From the NCBI GenBank assembly GCA_019614645.1, contig JABWDB010000001.1:11139501-11203500 (forward strand): DNA of 64,000 nt, written 5' to 3'. Shown here in pieces: positions 57,167 through 64,000 of this stretch. This DNA is from Stratiolaelaps scimitus. Taxonomy: Eukaryota > Arthropoda > Arachnida > Mesostigmata > Laelapidae. Positions within the stretch are counted from its first letter, which is position 1; every line of letters starts with the position of its first letter. The notes below the pieces were generated by a model. The model saw nothing but the letters and a program-made list of their open reading frames with translations. It was not told where the DNA came from and did no database searches. The translations under genes were made by a program, and so were the position numbers.

Positions 57167-60100
57167 GTAAGCCGCGAAATGATCGGGGCCGGATGATATT
57201 GTTATTCTGAGAAGAGATTTTCTATTGGTTCGTGTACGGGCAAGCGAGTGGATACGACAGCGACGAATGAGGAAGAACAAATAATGAATTGTACAATTAA
57301 AGCAAACGAAGCAGGCTGCAGGTATTGCCATCAGAGGGAATCACCTGAGTGGAACATCTGAGATCGCCGATCGTGCTTGAATCGAAACTTGAGACAAATA
57401 AGGCGGAAGTTGAGGAAAAAAAACTTATTTGTGTTTAACTTAAGAGAATAGTGCATTTTGTCAAAGGGACAACAAGGGATTCTTTATCGGTTTTATTGTG
57501 CCAAGCTATTATAATTTATAAGCTGGCGTTGTCGTAACATGAGTGGACTAATATGAACGTTCTTTATGGGTTCAATCAATGACCGATATCTGGGTACTAA
57601 TACTACAGTCTCGCTAAACAAAGACATATCAAGTAAAAAAAAAATATATATATATGTACTATATAAGTAATAATAAGTATATGATAATTGGAACAGTAGA
57701 TTTTCATATTATGTACATTGCTGGCGTCTTATTCTACCTCCAGCTTTATTGTTACGCTTCTCGTTATTCTTTGCTTGCAAAGTTTAATAACTTAGCTCAG
57801 CGTTAGCAGTATCGCATAGCGGACGAACGAAGCCAGCAGAGCCCTTAAAAAGACTCCTCTTGTACCAGCCCCCGAGGTAGCATTACTTCGTTCCATCCCT
57901 ACCCGCGGCTGGCCCACTTGCATCGTAACATCTCAACGTTAGGGTCTCAGGAGCTCGCGGATTTACGAGCAAATTAATCAGAATAAGAGCTTGGCTTCTA
58001 CAGGGGCGTGCCGCAATAGAAACTCGGTCCAGTTGCTTTGCTTACCGCTTAAATAGCACGATCACTTCGCAGCGCCTGCGGAAGGGAGGCGCTGGCCAGC
58101 GCCAAAGGTACGATTACAACTTCGCCTGACCGTGTAAGTTCAACCATCCACTTAACCTCGGCAGGGACTGCGATTAAGCTCGTGACATCGATCTATATAA
58201 AGGGTCGTTGTCTCTCTTTTTATATGTGTATTATAGGTGCACATGATGATGGGGTAATGAGAGGTGAAATAATGACGTCGACGACCCGTATAGATGCAAT
58301 TGCAGGGTTTGTGTTGAACCCACACAGAAGTATGGCGATATATATTATATTAGTTAAACTAAGATATTAGATAGGTCGTTCCGTTTGCAGAGTCGTATTC
58401 TATTTTTTTGTCAGATCTATGTCCATGCGGACTCGGCCATACATCGCTGACTCACAGCACGAACATTAAACCTCAACAGGTGGATGGCAGTAGGTTATGG
58501 GGCCGTTCCCATCATCGCCATTGACGCTTTGTGCCGTAGTTGTACGTCGTCCTGTTTTATGTAGACTGCAGTTGTATTCTGGCTTGATTGAATTCATGGA
58601 TAAATTCACCTACCTACCCGGACTAAGGAACCATCTAAGCCTTTGAAGCTCGGTATTAAAAACATTCGCATACACATTTACAATGCAAGGAACGCGGGAG
58701 CATCTTACGAAATGTGTAACAACATTCGCTAGAGAACGATTGCACTGATCGAAATTTGCCGATCAACACGTACATCGACAGATAGGCAGATGGTGCTTTC
58801 AATTTCTCTTCAATGAGAAATCGTATTTTTGACAAACATCGAAGTCGGTCGTTGTCTTTTCATGCGCAGTCTTCCACATTTAGAAGATTCACATTTCGAC
58901 AACGAATCGCGAAATCGCTGGCTACTCGTCCCCGTATCAGCATGAAACACACCCGCGAGAGCAGCACAGTGGCAATAGCCAAACTTGCGATGTCCCATTG
59001 ACGCTTGTCGTTTCCATAGGATAGAGATAACGCTATCTTGTCCGGCGAAGCGTGTTATACGTTTTTACTTCTGAGCGGCTTTTCTGCGAAAGCCCACCTC
59101 ACGACCCAGAGACGACAGAGCGGCCAGCGAGTGACGATGGACACCATATCAACACACCTGCTTCGATCTGCGAGTTTCCACAAGTCGCGAGCTTGTCACT
59201 CTCTCGTGTTATCGCAGCAACGCTCCCTGTTAGATTTAGGTTAGCAGGCAAAACGCTGCGAGTAGCATCACTGGCCCCGAACGAACGACGTTCTCAGACA
59301 ACGCGCGATCGCTTATCGTGGAGCGGTGTGGTGTCTGGGAGCTGTTTCGTCACACAGAAAAAAAAACAACGAAGTGGTGGATATATTTATGTATACGCAG
59401 GTTCTATATTCATATCGACGAGAATTGGGTGAATTGGGCATCGTCTCAACGCTCCTCGTACCTCGTAGTTTCGCCAGCCAGCCAGCTGCTGCTGCTGCTG
59501 CTACTGGGTAAATCGCTCGCTGGCCATGGGATCGTCACAATCGGATCATCTGACTTTGCGAGAAGCACAGATATTGTAATTCTCTTTTGAAGTTGTTTTG
59601 CAGAATTCGATGTCACCGCCGACGATGTTGACGACACCAAATTCTGCTGACATAGAATGTGTGTTAAATTCTTTTGATTTTTTTTTTTGTAGCGATGTGA
59701 TTCTAGGGTGAGACACAAGCCGTGTCGTTGACTGGCGTTGATTTTGTGAAGGGAGACGAGAAGGGATCTCGGCTCGACGTCAGGAAGCGTTTTGGGTAAA
59801 TGGGAATTATACGAAGAAATCGCCACAAAAGCCGATTACGAAGTGTTCACATATGTATTAAAATCGGTTACGCTAGTGACCGGGGTGTTAGAGCTTTCAC
59901 ATTTGCTAGATAATCCGTTTCTATGTTGATCGTCTGCCTTCTTTGACAAGCAACCATTTCGTGTTGGTTGACTACGATGACCACGGAACGCATTAGGTGT
60001 GTCAGACGTCTTGTAATTATTCCCTTTGGTGGCCTCCCCGAGTTCTGCAGTGAACATACGAACTGAGTTATGATCCACCAATGCGGTTTCGGGTACGTGC

Positions 60101-60300
60101 AGTATCTACACTGACCGTGCAATAAGCTCATTAGACACGTTATGCACAACTTTGTGATGATCTGATCATCTAGTTGCCTGCCATACGATCAGCGAGACAG
60201 AGCCTCCGGACGGTTGTCGCAGGATACCACTACTTTGTTCCCTTATTTAATCAGTCATAACGCGCTACGAATAAAAGTGAGCTTGCCTTGATAATCTATG
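57167..60300. other. Intergenic or intronic, no gene recognised
   Basis: AT-rich at 57.4-57.8 kb, with more mixed composition after that. A CTG/CTA run at 59484-59505 is echoed at 60304-60325, where each is followed by ACTGG. Frames at 58813-59001 and 59052-59432 have no recognisable domains. Confidence 0.4.
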
Positions 60301-61700
60301 TGACTGCTGCTGCTGCTGCTACTGGTATTAAACAATGACGTACGTCAAATCTGAGTGCGCGGCCCATGGAAATTGTCCATTCCAAACATCTTGCGTCCAC
60401 GCTGTCGCCCAGTCAAAGAAAGAAATTCGCCATTTCTCTCTACCCCCTCCGCCCTCCCACGTCACAACAACAACAACCCCATTCTTCCGCCATCTTCTCA
60501 CAGCGGCGGCAGCAGCAGCAGCAAACACCGCACAAATCGGACGATAGAAGTCGTAATATGCGTTGGGACAGCAATGATGCTACTGATGCTGCTGATGACG
60601 ATGACGATTGCGGTGGCATGACTTCGCCGTCGCCGTCGCCGCCGCCGCCGCCGTCGCCGTCGCCGCTGCTATAGCCGCACACGTGGCGGCGTTGAACGGA
60701 CGAAAACGCGAAAATGCGGTGGAAAAACGGACCGACGAATGAACGAATAAAAAACTTGATAAAGAATTTCAAGAATTTTGCAAGTGCTAAATTTCATTCG
60801 CCGCGAGAGATCAGCGGCGGCAGAAGCAGAAGCAGCGCCTCCAGCAGCGGGAAACGCCAACAAGCGAACAGAGCAATAACGACAACGACAACGACGACGA
60901 CGACGACGAAAACAGACGATGGAGGAGACGATGATGTTCATGCAGACTGCTGCTGCTGCTGAACCACCCCGTAACGTTATTGCAATGACGCCTCGCTGAT
61001 GTTGCTGGCATCGGCGGCGGCGGCGGCGGCGGCTGTTGCTACCACCATCAGGAGGAGCAGCAGCAGCAGCAGCACCACCACCACCACCCACTATTGGAGC
61101 CAACGATAGCTGCGGCGGCACTGTCCATTGGGAATGAAAACGAGAAAGCGGGAAAAACCCGTGGCCCTTTGCTGTGCGACCGGGGGCTTCGCTCGCCAGA
61201 CAGCGAGAAGCGCCGCGCTGCTGCACGGCAGAACATCACCGCAACACCACCGCCACCGCCACCGCCGCAGCGGCCGCAGCGGCCGCAGCGCCAGTCAAAA
61301 TGGGTGGCGGCGTTCTATTTTGCTTCCGCATTGTGTCTGTGTCGTGTGTGTGTGTGTGTGGATCTGGTAGTGGTGTTGGTGTGCTTTTCTCCTGTGTGCG
61401 CGTGTGTTTGTGTTTGCCGTGTATCGTGCTAGCAGTTGTTGTTGTTGTTGCTATAGTGGTAGTTATGGTGGGGTCCGTTCACCCAGGCTGCTCCTGCTAG
61501 CGCTTCCTTTGCTCCTCGACGGAAGGACCAGCGACGAGAGCTAAGCCGCCACAAGAAGAAGAAGAAGAAGAAATCGCCGCAAAAGTAACACGACGCCATT
61601 GCTACGGCTATGGTGCGCACCGCTGCCATTGAGGTCGGGCTCCTTTTGAACGATTTCAGCTAACACCAAATAACACACCACCTTGTTAGTAGTTGGACGG
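60300..61700. promoter_or_regulatory. CpG- and triplet-repeat-rich block, probable promoter or leader region
   Basis: A dense series of simple repeats: CAA and CAG near 60465-60525, CCG and TCG near 60625-60670, GAC near 60880-60910, CTG near 60945-60960, CGG near 61010-61030, GCA and CCA near 61050-61090, GCC near 61245-61290, GT near 61345-61360, TTG near 61435-61450 and GAA near 61550-61575. Both strands show Ala, Pro, Gln, Ser or Cys homopolymer frames, as expected from triplet repeats, so I do not call a protein. The composition contrasts sharply with the AT-rich flanks and resembles a regulatory-gene 5' end. Confidence 0.4.
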
Positions 61701-64000
61701 TTGTTGGACCTATCGATATCCGCCGCCAACCTAGCACTGACGGAGCAGCTGCGCACCAGCGGCGTCTACTGAGAACAATGAAAATGACGTCAAAGTGTAA
61801 ATATAGTAAGATGTACAAATATACTGGTACAAGAGTATAATTAGCCATCGATGACGTCATTCTCAAATTGTTATGGACGAGCATAACTATGCTCGCCGAA
61901 ACATGCTCCTTTGTGTCATTCGGTTGGTATCTGCTGGCGGAGATCACCTATTAGGTAATGGAACCACAGAGCTTCTTTCCCTATCACTGTCAGTCACATC
62001 CCTGCACTGGTCATCCTGAACGCTACGTATGATCTTATATTGTATTATATATGCAAGATAGCATTGCTATCATAATGTTTCATACGGTAGATTATTCTCG
62101 ATCTCTCCGCATATATACGCGTTATTCGCTGTATGGTACGCGGTCGTACAAAGTTCACTTGTATCGAACAATTACACTTTCTATCACTCGTAACTTCTCT
62201 TGCCATTGTAATACATATACGAATTTATGTATGTAAATAACCTGTAGGCAAAGGCGTACAGAGAAGGAGGCACAATTCACCACGTAGAGGGGTCGTTAAG
62301 TATAATAGAGAAATACACATGCAGCTAGACAACGCTAGAATGAAGCCTGCGCGACAGAAGTCCTTGCTGACAGAACAGAACAATCGCTGTTCACAACGAG
62401 TATCGTTGGCCGTTCTATCGCCGGAGGATCGTTTCTGAGCCACTTCCTCTTTATTACGCTTACTAGAAGCAGCAGCAGCAGCACAAGTTGTACTAGAGAC
62501 TTTAACGAATGGATGTAATGTGCAATGTGACCGTGATGCGTCCGCGTGGCTATGTGGGGCTCGTTGCAGCCAACAGTCGGAGAAGCAGTTCCCGAAACAG
62601 CGGTTACGGTCGAGGCAGCAATAGCGTCATATTCGTGCATGGAGAGCAGGGACGGGCCAAGCGGGTTGCTGTCCCAGCAGCAGCAGCACCAGCAGCAGCA
62701 GCAGGAGAAGACGAAGTGGGCAAAAGGTCGCATTGCCGCCCGGTACTAGTGGGCGTCGCAAGGCCGTAGACGTTCACGCTCGCGCTCGCTGAGGGGTTTG
62801 TCGGCGCGGTCCGGCCCCCGGCAATACTCGACGCGATAGCAGCGATCTCCATAAGAACTCCGTGCGGCTCTTGAGGCGCGGCTGTCCAGGACACACTACG
62901 ACTTCTACAACGGCCACTGCCACTGACTACAACGGCGCAGAAAGGATATTCACATTTGCATAAAGTGCAGGCCGTTGCCGGCCGGCGGCCGCCGCCGCTT
63001 GCTGTCGCCAGGAACGACAGGATATCACCGAATGACTACTGTCGAGGATGCAGAGCATTGTATAAGAAAGAGGATTCGTCTATGAGAGTTGACGACGGAG
63101 ACGGTAGGCATCGTATGGTATAATACAATACGGACGATCACCGGGTAGAGCAGTGCACTACTGACTGCTTCATGGGTCCTGGGCCGTTTCGGTGAAAACA
63201 GATGATAGCAATGGAAGACCAAATGAGGGGAAGACGTCTACGAGCTGGCTATACGTTTCAGGTGCATTACAGAGTGCAGATCGACCAATCTCTCGTTGGC
63301 TTTGAGAAAACACATCAGCCGGCCTTCAGTCAGATTCGTTTGCGTGTGACCCAAAAAAAGGCTATAAGCGGCCTGGCAAGGGGAACAGCCGTCGAGCCAA
63401 AGGACACCCAGCGAAATTCGAACACCAACTTCACCGACAGGTAATGTTGCTGCTGCTGCTGCCTCCGCCAAGTTATATGTGGCTTTCGCATCACATAGGC
63501 CATCTTTGCATATATTCAACTAGAGTTTTAAAGCTTATCTAGGGCAGATGGGTAGCTAAATACGATGGAAATCACCGGTTCAGGGCCGGAGATACGTAGC
63601 GATGCGTATTATTTAATATTTGTATTTTATTGCACTTTGCAGATTTCTATTATTTGCTAGTTACCATAGTAGCCAATCAACAAAACACACAAAAATTAGT
63701 ATAGGCACCTAACTGGTATAGGTCCAATAGAGTTCACAAATAATACTAGCTCTGGCCAAAATCTTGTTCTTGGAGACTGCATATACATGATCTTTTCATC
63801 GCATTTAGTCGAGCGTCGAGATGTGGTTTGCATTTGTCTACAAAGTCATGTACGCCAGTAACCATAGATGCAAATGCCTAATATATTAGTAATTGCCTAT
63901 CTACGGGAATGCATCTGCTGCTTGACTCTCGATGTCTGAATGAGCAGACGTGTTCATCGAACGAGCTTGTCAATTGAGCTTACCTGCAAAGCGTCACGTG
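61700..64000. other. Right flank, no supported gene
   Basis: Frames at 62509-62769 (plus) and 62604-62894 (minus) overlap a GCA-rich repeat at 62680-62705. A plus frame from 63202 reaches a good-looking donor, GACAG|GTAATG, at 63442, and could be a first coding exon of about 80 residues rich in Arg and Gln. It has no recognisable motif and several upstream ATGs. Confidence 0.25.

Noticed and set aside
60366..60674. A 102-codon plus-strand frame with Gln, Asp and Pro runs
   Set aside because: Same repeat artefact; no conserved domain and three overlapping plus-strand frames are open at once.
60669..61226. A 185-codon minus-strand frame with Ala, Arg and Cys runs
   Set aside because: Composition is dictated by triplet repeats that are open in several frames on both strands.

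Overview
The window is metazoan nuclear DNA, almost certainly from an arthropod. It has GT-AG introns, AATAAA polyadenylation signals, abundant microsatellites and decayed non-LTR and mariner-type transposons. The gene complement (a Fat-like cadherin, cytosolic non-specific dipeptidases, dolichol kinase) is pan-animal. A chelicerate or mite genome would fit, but the sequence does not prove a lineage.

Layout: (1) 1-7038 has no exon I can support and is probably a long intron or 5' flank of the cadherin gene. (2) 7039-21937 (+) is the C-terminal part of a giant Fat-like cadherin (FAT1/2/3, Drosophila kugelei type) in ten exons that join in frame to 2,992 residues: about 19 cadherin repeats, EGFs, one laminin G domain, four more EGFs, a membrane segment and a ~335-residue cytoplasmic tail. 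The N-terminal repeats lie upstream of the window. (3) 21938 to about 25930 is a probable ~4 kb 3'UTR. (4) 26906-28357 and 30069-31502 (+) are two complete, single-exon, tandem CNDP2-type dipeptidase paralogs with a mariner-family relic between them. (5) 31.5-38.3 kb is repeat-rich, including one copy of a dispersed repeat whose inverted partner lies at 54.3-55.7 kb. (6) 38715-42197 (+) is a two-exon dolichol kinase gene. (7) 42.2-56 kb is gene-poor and contains a decayed antisense LINE. (8) 56-64 kb has no recognisable protein domain but has candidate 5' exons with good splice donors and a CpG- and triplet-repeat-rich block at 60.3-61.7 kb, likely the promoter or leader of a gene beyond the right edge.

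The three gene types have unrelated roles: planar polarity and adhesion at the cell surface, cytosolic dipeptide hydrolysis, and ER dolichyl-phosphate synthesis. Nothing suggests a functional cluster. The strongest unusual points are a possible intron-retained Fat-like isoform with a different cytoplasmic tail, a 72-nt AT tract filling much of a 171-nt coding intron, the intronless dipeptidase pair with a shared leader motif, and the inverted dispersed repeat pair. All splice sites were chosen by eye from GT/AG context, frame continuity and domain continuity. No database search was run.
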